A stretch of DNA of 64,000 bases from Microtetraspora sp. NBRC 13810 (GCF_030268685.1 NZ_BSRQ01000003.1:162598-226597); one strand, 5' to 3'. Shown: positions 42,180 to 50,885, counted from the stretch's first letter. The notes: generated by a model not told the origin, from the letters alone. A program made the numbers and translations.

Positions 42180-43194
42180 CCTCCGGCACCCCGGCGGCGT
42201 GCGGAGGCACCCCGGCGGCGTGCGGAGGCGCGCCGCCGCCGCGCTCCGCCGACTCCAGCAGGCGCGCCGCCAGCGCCCGCACCTCCGCGCGCAGCTCCGC
42301 GGGCTCCAGCACGGTGAACGGCCAGCCCAGGCCGGCGAGGAGCTGCGCCATGCCGTCCAGCCGGTCCGCCCGCATCCGGAGCAGCACCCCGCCCTCGGTC
42401 TCGGTCAGCTCCCCCACCGACGGCGGGATCCGCCGCCGCGCCCGCTCCGCCTCCGTGTGCAGCACCACCTCCACCCGATGCGCGTACGGCACCGCCGACA
42501 GTCCCGCGAGCACCTGGGCCACCGGGTCGAACTCCCCCGGCACGGCGAACTCCTCCTCGCCCACCTCGACGGACACCACCCGGTCCACCCGGAACGTCCG
42601 CACCTCGCCCCGCCGGTGGTCGTGCCCGGTGACGTACCACCGGCCGGAGTGGAGGACCAGCCCGTAGGGGTCCAGGTCGCGCTCGCCGGCCGCGCCGCCG
42701 AAGGACCGGTAGCCGAGCCGCACCCGGCGCCGGCGACGGGCCGCCTCCGCGAGCGGCAGCAGCATGCCGGCCCGTGGCGCCGCCCTGCCGCCGGTCCCGC
42801 CCGAGGTCACCTCCACCGTCTCCGCCAGCGCCAGGACCCGCTCGCGCAGCGCCACGGGGAGCACCCGCTGAAGCTTGGCCAGCGCGCTCTCCGTCGCCGC
42901 CTCGCCCACCGCCAGGCCGGTACGCCGCCCCGCCATCAGGCCCAGCACCACCGCCGCCGCCTCGTCGTCGCCGAACATCAACGGCGGCAGCCGGTACCCG
43001 GGCAGCAACCGGTAACCGCCGTAACGCCCGCGCTCGGCCTCTACTGGCACCCCCAGCTCGGCCAGCCGTACGGCATAGCGGCGCACGGTGCGCTCGTCCA
43101 CCTCCAGCCTGGCGGCGAGCTCCGGCCCGGTGAGCCCCGGGCGGGCCTGGAGCAGTTCGAGCAGAGCGAGCACCCGGGTCACCGGATGTGACAT
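42151..43194 (-). CDS. WYL-domain (YafY-type) transcriptional regulator
   Basis: A 347-aa regulator: N-terminal HTH (RVLALLELLQARPGLTGPEL, VDERTVRRYAVRLAELG), RYGGYRLLPGYRLPPLMF, then the WYL domain with HSGRWYVTGHD and VRTFRVDRV, which binds nucleotides or other ligands. The C-terminal tail repeats PPHAAGV, encoded by a short DNA repeat. It is divergent from the hydrolase at 43260 with a 23-bp inverted repeat between them, so it probably controls that gene and itself. Confidence 0.87.
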   Translation of the reverse strand: MSHPVTRVLALLELLQARPGLTGPELAARLEVDERTVRRYAVRLAELGVPVEAERGRYGGYRLLPGYRLPPLMFGDDEAAAVVLGLMAGRRTGLAVGEAATESALAKLQRVLPVALRERVLALAETVEVTSGGTGGRAAPRAGMLLPLAEAARRRRRVRLGYRSFGGAAGERDLDPYGLVLHSGRWYVTGHDHRRGEVRTFRVDRVVSVEVGEEEFAVPGEFDPVAQVLAGLSAVPYAHRVEVVLHTEAERARRRIPPSVGELTETEGGVLLRMRADRLDGMAQLLAGLGWPFTVLEPAELRAEVRALAARLLESAERGGGAPPHAAGVPPHAAGVPEVSGEGDGGR

Positions 43195-43217
43195 GGATCA
43201 CCTTTTCGACGGCTTTT

Positions 43218-43240
43218 ATCCGGGCGGGTCCTGTCCGGAT
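43218..43240. promoter_or_regulatory. Inverted repeat between WYL regulator and hydrolase
   Basis: ATCCGG-N11-CCGGAT lies in the 65-bp divergent intergenic region, overlapping the -35 region of the hydrolase promoter (-10 TAGGTT at 43248-43253). It is a good candidate for the WYL regulator's site. Confidence 0.5.
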
Positions 43241-43259
43241 TCGTCGCTAGGTTACGGGC

Positions 43260-44000
43260 ATGAGCACATACGTACTGGTCCCCGGTTTCTGGCTCGGCTC
43301 CTGGGCATGGGACGAGGTCGCCGAGCCGCTGCGCGCGGCGGGCCACGAGGTCCACACGGTCACCCTCACCGGACTCGCCGAGCGGGCGCACCTCGGCGGC
43401 GCGGGCACGGACCTCGAGACACACATCGCCGACCTCGTCGGGCTGATCCACGACGAGGACCTGCGGGACGTGATCCTCGTCGGCCACAGCGGCGCCATGG
43501 GGGCCGTGACCGGCGCGGCCGACCGCTTCCCCGAGCGGATCGCCAGGGTCGTGTTCGTCGACAGCGGCCCGCAGCCCGACGGCGCCTCCTGGATGGACTT
43601 CAACCCGCCGGAGTGGCGCGCCCACCTCCTGCGGCGCATCGAGGAGCAGGGCGAGGGCGTCTGGCATCCCTTCCTGCCGTGGGCGGAGCAGGCGGAGAGC
43701 GGCGTCAGCCTGGAAGGGCTCGGCGAGGCCGTCCTCGCCCGCGTCCAGGCACGGGCGACCGCGCAGCCGGCCGGCATGCTCACCCAGCCGCTCAAGCGGA
43801 CCGGCGGCTTCGACCGGCTGCCCAAGACGCTGCTCGCCTGCTCCTTCCCGCTGGACCAGGTGCGCGCGATGATCGACTCCGGTCATCCGTTCTTCGCCGA
43901 GATGGCCGGGCCGGAATGGACCTTCCTCGCGCTGCCCACCGGGCACTGGCCGATGTTCTCCCGTCCGCAGGAGACGGCCGAGCTGCTCGCGTCGCTCTGA
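43260..44000 (+). CDS. Alpha/beta hydrolase
   Basis: A 246-aa cytoplasmic hydrolase. N-terminal VLVPGFWLGSWAWDEV forms the oxyanion-hole region, the nucleophile elbow is VGHSGAMG with Ser, and the catalytic His is in PTGHWPMF. This resembles esterase-like salicylate-esterase/MhpC relatives. ATG 43260 lies 6 nt after a TAGGTT box (leaderless). WYL/hydrolase divergent pairs often respond to a small toxic compound; the substrate is unknown. Confidence 0.85.
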   Translation: MSTYVLVPGFWLGSWAWDEVAEPLRAAGHEVHTVTLTGLAERAHLGGAGTDLETHIADLVGLIHDEDLRDVILVGHSGAMGAVTGAADRFPERIARVVFVDSGPQPDGASWMDFNPPEWRAHLLRRIEEQGEGVWHPFLPWAEQAESGVSLEGLGEAVLARVQARATAQPAGMLTQPLKRTGGFDRLPKTLLACSFPLDQVRAMIDSGHPFFAEMAGPEWTFLALPTGHWPMFSRPQETAELLASL

Positions 44001-44077
44001 CGCGATCGCGTACGGGCGCGGCAAAGGATCGGGAGATCACCGCGGGCGACGCGGCCGGCGGTCCCTAGCATGACGGC

Positions 44078-44299
44078 GTGGACATCGACGAAACCAACCT
44101 CGCTGTATCGGTGATCGCCTCCGCGGTCGCGCTGGGCGCCCTGTGGGAGGCGCGCAGGTCCCGGCGCACCATGCCGGTGCCGGTGCCCGTGCCGGACAAG
44201 CCGGCCACGGAGGCGGCGCGCCCCGAGCACACCACCGACCGCCCGCTGCGGATCGCCGCCAAGCCGGAACGCGGCAAGATCGAAGTCGCCTGGATGTGA
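44078..44299 (+). CDS. Small membrane-associated protein, unknown
   Basis: A 73-aa protein with one N-terminal hydrophobic segment (LAVSVIASAVALGALWEARR) and a Pro-rich, basic C-terminal half ending KPERGKIEVAWM. GTG 44078 lies 6 nt after TAGCAT (44066-44071), the leaderless arrangement used by several neighbours, which makes it likely real despite its size. No family is recognised. Confidence 0.5.
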   Translation: MDIDETNLAVSVIASAVALGALWEARRSRRTMPVPVPVPDKPATEAARPEHTTDRPLRIAAKPERGKIEVAWM

Positions 44300-44440
44300 C
44301 CCGCGGTCAGCGGGGCGGCGACACCAGGCCCGCCCCGCAGGCGATCCGCACACCTCGTCCGCTACATCACGTTCCCACCCCACGGCGACACGACAGCGCG
44401 ACCGACGCCGTGCCCCTACGGAAGCGCGGCCATGCAGGAC

Positions 44441-44658
44441 GCGCACGACGGGCCGACCATGCGGTACACGCACGGCGGGCTGGCCGCGCGGTACGCGCAC
44501 GGCAGGCCGGCCACGCAGTACGCGCACGGCGGGCTGGCCATGGGGATAGGCGCACGGCGGGCCGACCAAGCGGTACACGCACGGCAGGCCGGCCTCGCAG
44601 TACGCGCACGGCGGGCTGGCCATGCGGGTAGGCGCACGGCGGACCGGCCACGCAGTAC
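44441..44658. repeat. 27/28-bp tandem repeat array, eight copies
   Basis: Units start at 44441, 44468, 44495, 44522, 44550, 44577, 44604 and 44632. The consensus is GCGCACGGCGGG then CTGGCCAyGCrGTAC; two units carry one extra G. Copies differ at a few positions in an alternating pattern, suggesting block duplication of a pair. The array fills most of 44300-44686, between the small gene and the end of the MFS gene. All frames stay partly open through it, producing meaningless repetitive peptides. Confidence 0.85.
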
Positions 44659-44686
44659 GCGCGCGTCAGTTCCGGTGGCACCGCGC

Positions 44687-46372
44687 TCAGCCGGCAGGGC
44701 GCGGTGTGCGGGCGGCGCGGCTTCGCCGTACGCGCACGGCCAGGGTGATCGCGGCGAAGGTCAGCGCGGCGAGTAGTTCGAGTCCGGCGGCGGTGAGGAG
44801 CGCGCCGGGGAGCGACCACGTGGCGACCTGTCCGGCGAGCCCGGCGCCGAGCGCGAAGCCGGTGATCTTCAGGCTGGCGCCGGTGGTGAAGATCTGACCG
44901 CGCAGCCGTTCCGGGGCCTCCCGATGCCGGACCGCGAACAGCGCCGTGAGCTGCGGCCCCTCCGCCACCCCCGCGACCACCATGGCAAGCAAGAGCAGAA
45001 CCGGCCGCCCACTCGCCGCAAGCAGCATCGCAACGGCCAGCACGACGGTGCTGCACCAGATGACGGCATCGGGCCGCCCCCCAGACCGCACCCCAGACCG
45101 CGCGCCGGACCGCGCGCCGGGCTCCGTGCCGGGCTCCGTGCCGGACCGTGCGTCGGGCCTGGCGCCGGGCCGCGCGTCGGGCCGCGCGTCGGAGTGTAGG
45201 CGCGACCGTGTGCCGGAACGTGCGTGCCGCCGTGTGCCCGAACGTGGGCGCGGTCGTGTGCCGGAACGCATGTCAGGGCGGGTGCCCGTAGGCGTCGCGT
45301 GCGGGCGGCGGGCGAGTACGGCGTTGGCCGCCAGTGCCGAGGCGGCGACGAGGGACAGCAGGACCGCCCCCTGCCCGGGGCCGCCGAGCACCGTCTCCCC
45401 GAGAAGGGGAGCGCAGGTGACCAGCATGCCCGCGCCCGCACTTGAGATCACCGAGGCGACGGTCGCCCGCGCCAGCGACGGGCTACGCGCCAGCGCGCGG
45501 AACCCCGCGACGAGATCCCCGGCGACCGCCGCGACCGCTGAACGGCCCAGCCGCGAGCGACCACAGGACGACGTCACCCGCGCGTACGGATGACCGGCGA
45601 CACCGGGCTGAGACCGCGCCGAAGACGCCAAGGGCAACGGTTGCGCTGAGAAGGAATCGGGCTGAACGTCAGCCGCGCGGGGAAGGGCCGGAGGCCGGCC
45701 GGAGGGCGAAGCGGACCGGGGCAGGCCCGCAGAGTTACCGAGGAGCGGACGGGTCGAGGACGTGGCGGGGGGTGGCAGGGCGGGAGGGGTGGTGGGGGGC
45801 GGGTGGGGTGAGGGGGTGGTGGGGAGGGGCCAGGCTGCGGGGGCGGCGAGGGAGATGAGGGCGATGGCGAAGGCCACGGCGGTCGGTGCTCCGGACAGGG
45901 TCGCGAGTGCGCCGGCGAGGGCCGGGCCCGCCAGGCCGGCGGCGTCGAAGGTGGCGGCGTCGAGCGCGTTCGCCCTGGGCAGGCGTTCCGGCGGGACCAG
46001 GCGGGGCAACTGGGCGGTCCAGCCGCCGGACAGCGCCGGTCCCAGCAGGCCGGCGAACACCGCGATGAGTACCGTGCAGACGAACGGGACGCGGCCGAGA
46101 GTGACGAGGATCGCGGCCAGCGCCGCCGCGTAGAGCGCGAGCGCCACGGCCAGCAGGCGACCGGGGCTCGCCGACCTGTCGAGGAGGGCGCCGAACAACG
46201 GACCGCCCACCGCCGCCGCCACCATGATGCCCGCCAGCAGCGCCGACGCCGACGCGGCCGACCCGGTGACCGCGAGCCCGGCCAGCAGCAACGCGGGCCC
46301 CGACATCTCGTCTCCGGTACGAGCCGCCGTCGCCCCGGCGAGATACGCCCACATCCCGTAACGCTTTACCAT
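44687..46372 (-). CDS. MFS transporter with two large low-complexity loop inserts
   Basis: A 561-aa membrane protein, against about 400 for ordinary relatives. The core (GPALLLAGLAVTGSA, LLDRSASPGRLLAVAL, EGPQLTALFAVRHREAPERL) is MFS. A Pro/Ser-rich insert sits at about residues 185-280 and an Arg/Gly/Ser/Thr insert built of SGTR, ARPDARPG and SGTEPGTE units at about 355-435; the second is encoded by degenerate DNA repeats at 45090-45290. Both fall between membrane segments and are probably cytoplasmic. ATG 46372 follows TAACGT by 7 nt (leaderless); TTG 46399 is in frame. Divergent from the CGNR regulator with shared GTAAC sites, so export substrate may be sensed by it. Confidence 0.75.
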   Translation of the reverse strand: MVKRYGMWAYLAGATAARTGDEMSGPALLLAGLAVTGSAASASALLAGIMVAAAVGGPLFGALLDRSASPGRLLAVALALYAAALAAILVTLGRVPFVCTVLIAVFAGLLGPALSGGWTAQLPRLVPPERLPRANALDAATFDAAGLAGPALAGALATLSGAPTAVAFAIALISLAAPAAWPLPTTPSPHPPPTTPPALPPPATSSTRPLLGNSAGLPRSASPSGRPPALPRAADVQPDSFSAQPLPLASSARSQPGVAGHPYARVTSSCGRSRLGRSAVAAVAGDLVAGFRALARSPSLARATVASVISSAGAGMLVTCAPLLGETVLGGPGQGAVLLSLVAASALAANAVLARRPHATPTGTRPDMRSGTRPRPRSGTRRHARSGTRSRLHSDARPDARPGARPDARSGTEPGTEPGARSGARSGVRSGGRPDAVIWCSTVVLAVAMLLAASGRPVLLLLAMVVAGVAEGPQLTALFAVRHREAPERLRGQIFTTGASLKITGFALGAGLAGQVATWSLPGALLTAAGLELLAALTFAAITLAVRVRRSRAARTPRPAG

Positions 46373-46419
46373 CTGGATAACGTTACGCAGGTAACTCAAA
46401 CTTTCGCGAGATGCGTTAC
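46358..46419. promoter_or_regulatory. Alternating GTAAC/GTTAC sites in the MFS-CGNR divergent promoter
   Basis: GTAACG (46358), CGTTAC (46381), GTAAC (46391) and CGTTAC (46414) form two inverted pairs spanning both start regions. The CGTTAC at 46381 overlaps the -10 box TAACGT of the MFS gene, and that at 46414 overlaps the -10 of the CGNR gene. Confidence 0.45.
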
Positions 46420-46428
46420 ATTGCCCTG

Positions 46429-46983
46429 GTGTCGCACCCGAACGACGACTGGTCCACCCGGCACTCGGTGTCGGCCACCGCCCGGCGCACCGTCGCCCTG
46501 GTCAACGCCCTGACCGGTGAGCAGCCGGAGGCCGGCGAGATCGCCGCCGTGCTGCGCGAGTACGGCGAAACCGGCCCGGTCGAGCTCACCGCGCGCGACG
46601 TCGAGGGGATGCGCGCCGCGGCCCGGCTGCTGCGCGAGGTGTTCGCCGCCGAGCACGTCGACGTGGCCGCTGCCACGCTGAACCGCCTCCTGCTGGAGAG
46701 CACCGGCCCGGTCCGCCTCACCTCGCACGCGGGGCTGACCCCCTGGCATCCGCATCTCGACGGCGACGACGACGCGCCGTGGGACGAGTGGTTCCTCGCC
46801 TCGTCCTGCATGGCGCTCGCCGTACTGATCTGGGATCGGCAGCGCCCGCCCGGCGGCCTCTGCGCCTCACCCGGCTGCCGGAACGTCTACCTCACCCAGG
46901 GCAGCGGCCCGGCCCGCCGCTTCTGCTCCCGCCGCTGCGCCACCCGGGAGAGAGTGGCCGCCCACCGCCGCGCCCGCGCCTGA
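46429..46983 (+). CDS. CGNR zinc-finger transcriptional regulator
   Basis: A 184-aa protein. The N-terminal ABATE-type helical domain (ARRTVALVNALTG... VEGMRAAARLLREVF) precedes the C-terminal zinc finger CASPGCRNVYLTQG, FCSRRCATRERVAAHRRR; the name-giving CGNR box reads CRNV here. GTG 46429 is chosen since TACATT ends 6 nt before it (leaderless); ATG 46411 is an in-frame alternative that would lie inside the promoter. Likely represses the divergent MFS gene. Confidence 0.82.
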   Translation: MSHPNDDWSTRHSVSATARRTVALVNALTGEQPEAGEIAAVLREYGETGPVELTARDVEGMRAAARLLREVFAAEHVDVAAATLNRLLLESTGPVRLTSHAGLTPWHPHLDGDDDAPWDEWFLASSCMALAVLIWDRQRPPGGLCASPGCRNVYLTQGSGPARRFCSRRCATRERVAAHRRARA

Positions 46984-47008
46984 CCCGCCCCCGTGGGCGA
47001 CGCCGGGG

Positions 47009-47548
47009 TCACGGCCAGCAGACCACCGTGTAACCGTCCAGGACGGTGAGCCGGTCGGACGTGGGCGCGGGCGGGAGGTCGTGGCCGAGGTCGCGCTCGC
47101 GTACCTCGCCGATCCACTGGTCGTGCTGGTACTCGTGGTTGATCAGGGCGACGAGCAGCGTCTGGGCGACCATGCCGAGCTGGGCCGGCGCGCCGACACG
47201 GCCTTCGCGGATCGCGCCCAGCCGCGCGTGCACGCGTTCGGCGACGGTGCTCCGGAAGGCCGCCAGCCGGTTCAGATCGGGCAGTTCGCCGCGGGCCTTC
47301 TCGGGGGTGGCGGAGTCCATGAGCCCGTCCAGCGCGGGATCCGGGCTCGGCTCGGCTGCGGTGAGATTGCGGACCATGAAATGTGCCACGTGCGCCTGGT
47401 GGCCGAGATGCCAGCCGATGGCGCTGGACTCCTCGCTGGGCCGCCAGCGCACCTCCTCCGGGCTGAGGTCACGCCACAGGCTGTCGGTGAACGCGCGGGC
47501 GCGGTCGTACTCCGCGAGCAGTTCGGCGATCTCGGCGGCAGGGCTCAT
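47009..47548 (-). CDS. DinB superfamily protein
   Basis: A 179-aa four-helix metal-binding protein. Histidines in GWHLGHQAHVAHFM and NHEYQHDQWIGEV form the typical DinB/DUF664 ligand set. Members are often thiol-dependent (mycothiol or bacillithiol) transferases, so a detoxification role is possible. ATG 47548 has AGGAG 6 nt upstream. Confidence 0.82.
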   Translation of the reverse strand: MSPAAEIAELLAEYDRARAFTDSLWRDLSPEEVRWRPSEESSAIGWHLGHQAHVAHFMVRNLTAAEPSPDPALDGLMDSATPEKARGELPDLNRLAAFRSTVAERVHARLGAIREGRVGAPAQLGMVAQTLLVALINHEYQHDQWIGEVRERDLGHDLPPAPTSDRLTVLDGYTVVCWP

Positions 47549-47742
47549 CGATGCTCCTAGGGGAGGAAGGGGACGATCGACCCCATCTTCCCAGCCGTAC
47601 CGGTCCGCGACCCAACCCGCCGGCGCGCTCCGGATGCCCCTGGGACGGCCGGTGCAGCGCCCCGGCTGGGCAAAAAGGCTCCCAGCTCAGCCGGGGAAGG
47701 CGACGATCTCGGCGAGGATGCGCGGGTGAGGCACCGGGAAAG

Positions 47743-47782
47743 CCGTAGCCCCGGCACCGGGAAGGCGGTGCCGGGGCTACGG
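47743..47782. terminator. 16-bp stem terminator of the SGNH hydrolase gene
   Basis: CCGTAGCCCCGGCACC, loop GGGAAGGC, then the exact complement GGTGCCGGGGCTACGG. It lies 8 bp past the stop of the minus-strand SGNH gene. The longest perfect hairpin noted in the window. Confidence 0.85.
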
Positions 47783-47790
47783 CGGAGAGG

Positions 47791-49077
47791 TCAGAGCAGG
47801 CTGAGCCGTACGGCGCGGGCGATGGCCTTCATGCCCGCGTCGCTGGGGTGCAGAGCGTCGCCGCCGTCGTAGGCGGGGAGCAGGGCCTTGGGGTGGTCCG
47901 GGTCGGCGAGCACCCGGTCCAGGTCCACCACCGCGTCGTACTCGCCGCTGCGCCGCATCCAGTCGTTGAACTCGACGCGGACCTTCTCGTTGCCTGCCGA
48001 GTGGTAGTACGCGTTGCCCTCGTTCGGCGGCAGCGTGGCACCGATGATCTTCACGCCGTGGGCGCGCGCCGCCCGGATCAGGCCGCGGTGGCCTTCGATG
48101 AGCTCGCGGGCGCCGATCTCCGGCGGGGCGCCGCAGCCGACGTCGAAGCCGTCCAGGGCGATGTCGTTGATGCCGATCAGCACGATGGCGGTGCGGACCC
48201 CGGGCTGGTCGAGCACGTCTCGCTTGAAGCGGTGGACGCCGGCGTCGCCGTTGAGGCACGGGGAGTCGGTGAGGAGCATGTTGCCGTTCAGCCCGGCGTT
48301 GAGCACGCCGCCCGCCGCCCCGGCGGCCGTCCGCCGCTCGGCGAGCTCGTCCGGGTAGCGGTTGTCCGCGCCGGGGGTGGAGGCGGCGCCGTCGGTGATG
48401 GAGTCGCCGAAGGCCACCACGACACCCGGCGCCCGGCGCGGCCCCCCGGTGACGTCCACCCCGGCGAGGTAGTACCACGACTGGCTGGTCTCCCCGCCGA
48501 ACGCGCCCGCCGCATGATCGAAGCGCCGGTCCCCGGCGGCGCGGTAGCTGGTGGTGAGGCCGCCCGCGTGGAAGGTCGCGGGCCCGGTGGGCCGCGCGAA
48601 GTAGAGGGTGACGGTCAGCTTCTCCAGAGGCGAGGTCGTGAGGGGAACGGCGTCGGAGGCGAGGGTACGGCCGGGCGGAACGGTCACGGAGGCCGAACGG
48701 CCGAAGGTCAGCGGCCGTAAGGTACCCGGCCGGACAGCGGCGCCGTCGCCCGCCTTCCCGACGGTCGCCCCGGTGAGCCGGAGCGGGGCGGCGCCGTACA
48801 GGTTCGACAGCCGGACGCGGACCCCGGTGCCGCCGGCGCTGACCCGGACCACCTGGCGCACCGACTCGGCGGCGAACCCCTCGGTGGACCAGTTGGGACC
48901 CGTCAGCTCGTTCGCCACGGGCCGTTGCAGAGCCGTCGACCACACGCCTGACCAGCTCTCCCGCCCACCCCCGCCGGTCACGGCACCGGCCGGCGCGCCG
49001 GTCGCCGCCACAGCCGTAACCGCCGTCGCCGCGGCGAGCAGGGACGTCAGAAGAGTCGCGAATCGGGGAGCGAGCAC
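47791..49077 (-). CDS. Secreted SGNH/GDSL hydrolase
   Basis: A 428-aa exported esterase. A signal peptide (FATLLTSLLAAATAVTAVAA) is followed by a beta-rich domain of about 150 residues (VSAGGTGVRVRLSNLYGAAP) and the SGNH fold: block I AFGDSITDG with Ser, block II Gly in AGLNGN, block III GINDI with Asn, block V DALHPSDAG with Asp/His. This layout matches actinobacterial extracellular carbohydrate- or lipid-deacylating esterases. GTG 49077 has AAGGA about 9 nt upstream and starts the signal peptide; TTGACA (complement of 49137-49142) upstream may be its -35. Confidence 0.85.
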   Translation of the reverse strand: MLAPRFATLLTSLLAAATAVTAVAATGAPAGAVTGGGGRESWSGVWSTALQRPVANELTGPNWSTEGFAAESVRQVVRVSAGGTGVRVRLSNLYGAAPLRLTGATVGKAGDGAAVRPGTLRPLTFGRSASVTVPPGRTLASDAVPLTTSPLEKLTVTLYFARPTGPATFHAGGLTTSYRAAGDRRFDHAAGAFGGETSQSWYYLAGVDVTGGPRRAPGVVVAFGDSITDGAASTPGADNRYPDELAERRTAAGAAGGVLNAGLNGNMLLTDSPCLNGDAGVHRFKRDVLDQPGVRTAIVLIGINDIALDGFDVGCGAPPEIGARELIEGHRGLIRAARAHGVKIIGATLPPNEGNAYYHSAGNEKVRVEFNDWMRRSGEYDAVVDLDRVLADPDHPKALLPAYDGGDALHPSDAGMKAIARAVRLSLL

Positions 49078-49217
49078 GGGGGGCGTCCTTCCGGAGTAGG
49101 AGGTATGAAAAAAAGCTTGTACGTAAAAATCAAGTTTGTCAATCACGCTGGAGCACAGCCGAGCGGTTGGTGGCGTCAGCAGCCCGATGCGATCGACGGC
49201 CGACGGCGACAGCCACG

Positions 49218-49253
49218 GCGACCGCGACGGCGACCGCGACGGCGACCGCGATG
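49218..49253. repeat. 12-bp tandem repeat, three copies
   Basis: GCGACCGCGACG repeats at 49218, 49230 and 49242 (last copy ends ATG). Part of the 623-bp gene-free interval 49078-49700, which otherwise holds only the 13-bp array and the flanking promoters. Confidence 0.7.
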
Positions 49254-49454
49254 GTCAAGGCAACGGCGTGTTCTGCGGGTTCCCCGGAGCGTGCGCGGGA
49301 GTTGCCGCCATCCGGCGTTCGATGCGGGCCGATCGCCCAAGGGCCGGGGCCTGTAACGGCTCACCCGCTCTGCGCCGGCGACCGGCGAGTCGGTCCCACT
49401 TCGCGACGCATGCCGGTGAAGTCCCCGACCGGTCATGAGGCGGCGGCGTACGGC

Positions 49455-49555
49455 CGTAGCTTGCGGCCGTAGCTTGCGGCCGTAGCTTGCGGCCGTAGCT
49501 TGCGGCCGTAGCTTGCGGCCGTAGCTTGCGGCCGTAGCTTGCGGCCGTAGCTTGC
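49455..49555. repeat. 13-bp tandem repeat array, almost eight copies
   Basis: CGTAGCTTGCGGC is repeated without any change from 49455 to 49545 (seven units), with a 10-bp eighth copy. Perfect identity implies recent expansion. The unit contains AGCT in partly palindromic surroundings (CCG...CGG). It is not a multiple of three and no gene covers it. Confidence 0.9.
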
Positions 49556-49680
49556 CTCGTGGTTGCGCACCGCGTGCGTGGCCAGGCTGTGCCCGCGCGT
49601 CAGATCGATCGGCCGCACCCCCATTTGAGGGTACGTCCACGTCAGCAGCGGGAAACGCCACCAAAGCTTACACAGAAGGT

Positions 49681-49696
49681 TCAACGATACCGTTGA
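49681..49696. promoter_or_regulatory. Operator overlapping the -10 of the esterase-family gene
   Basis: TCAACG-ATAC-CGTTGA is a perfect 6-bp-arm inverted repeat. The -10 box TACCGT (49688-49693) lies inside it and ends 7 nt before GTG 49701, so a bound protein would block the leaderless promoter. Confidence 0.6.
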
Positions 49697-49700
49697 GCAC

Positions 49701-50885
49701 GTGATCCCCTCGATCCAGGACGCCGCCCGCCCCTTCACCGGCGGCGCCCTCACCGCGCTTCTGCCGCCCGCCACCCGCCTGCTCGGCCTCGGCGAGCCGA
49801 CCCACGGCGTCGAAGCCTTCCCCGAACTCCGCAACGAGCTCTTCCACCACCTCGTCGAGCACGCGGGCTACCGCTCGATCGCGATGGAGAGCGACTGCCT
49901 GGCGGCCATGGTCGCCGACGCGTACGTGACCGACGGCATCGGGACCCTCGACGACGCGATGCGCTGCGGCTTCAGCCACGGCTTCGGCGCCTCACCCGCC
50001 AACCGCGAGCTTCTGCGCTGGATGCGCGCCCACAACGAGGGGCGTCCCGCACCGGAGCGGCTCCGTTTCTACGGCTTCGACGGCCCCTTGGAGATAACCG
50101 GCCCGGCCAGCCCCCGCCCCGCCCTGACCACACTGCACGACTACCTCGCCGCCCACCTCGACCTGGCCGGGAGCCGCGAGACCCTCGACGAGCTGCTCGG
50201 TCCCGACGAACGCTGGACCAACCCGGCCGCCGTCATGGACCCCACCCAGTCCGTCGGCCGTACCTCCGAGGCCGGGGAACTGCGCCTGATCGCCGACGAC
50301 CTGCGCGCGCTGCTCACCTCGCACGCCCCGCACCTGACGTCCGTCACCTCCCCCGACGCCGTCTGGCGCGCCGACCTGCACGCCCGCACCGCCGCCGGGC
50401 TCCTGCGCTACCACGCCGGCATGGCCGACACCGCGCCCACCCGCGCCGACGCGCTCATGGGGCTACGCGACGCGATGATGGCCGACAACCTCGACGCCAT
50501 CGTCCGTCGCGAGGCCCGTCGCGGCCCCACCCTCGCCTTCGCCGGCAACCGCCACCTACAGCGCGACGAAAGTCACCTCCAACTCGCCGACCTGCCGCTC
50601 CGGTGGTGGAGCGCCGGCGCCATCGCCGCCACCCGCCTCGGCGACCAGTACGCCTTCGCCGCCACCACCTTCGGCACCCGTGGCTCCGACGTCCCCCATC
50701 CCGACACCCTCGAAGGGCTGTTGTCGACCCTCCCGCACGCCCGCGCCGTCATCGACCCCGGCCGCCTCGCCGCGGCCCTCGACCGGAAGCTCACGCCGCG
50801 CGTCCCGGCCGACCACACCTATCTCCCCCTCGACCCGGCCACCACCGGCCAGGCCGATGCCATCATCTTCGTCAGGGAGATCTGA
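49701..50885 (+). CDS. Erythromycin esterase (Ere) family protein
   Basis: A 394-aa cytoplasmic protein of the Ere/succinoglycan-hydrolase family. Motifs: LLGLGEPTHGVEAFPELRN (catalytic His region), YRSIAMESDC, LRFYGFDGP and AGNRHLQRD. Ere enzymes hydrolyse the macrolactone ring of macrolides, but most chromosomal members have unknown substrates. GTG 49701 is leaderless (TACCGT 7 nt upstream) under a palindromic operator. No regulator gene is adjacent. Confidence 0.82.
   Translation: MIPSIQDAARPFTGGALTALLPPATRLLGLGEPTHGVEAFPELRNELFHHLVEHAGYRSIAMESDCLAAMVADAYVTDGIGTLDDAMRCGFSHGFGASPANRELLRWMRAHNEGRPAPERLRFYGFDGPLEITGPASPRPALTTLHDYLAAHLDLAGSRETLDELLGPDERWTNPAAVMDPTQSVGRTSEAGELRLIADDLRALLTSHAPHLTSVTSPDAVWRADLHARTAAGLLRYHAGMADTAPTRADALMGLRDAMMADNLDAIVRREARRGPTLAFAGNRHLQRDESHLQLADLPLRWWSAGAIAATRLGDQYAFAATTFGTRGSDVPHPDTLEGLLSTLPHARAVIDPGRLAAALDRKLTPRVPADHTYLPLDPATTGQADAIIFVREI

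Noticed and set aside
44300-44686. Protein-coding repeats on the minus strand
   Set aside because: All three frames read as similar repetitive peptides because of the 27-bp array; there is no start with a ribosome site and no conserved domain.
49455-49555. CRISPR array
   Set aside because: The units are 13 bp, directly adjacent, with no spacers, and no cas gene is present; the same holds for the 27-bp array at 44441.
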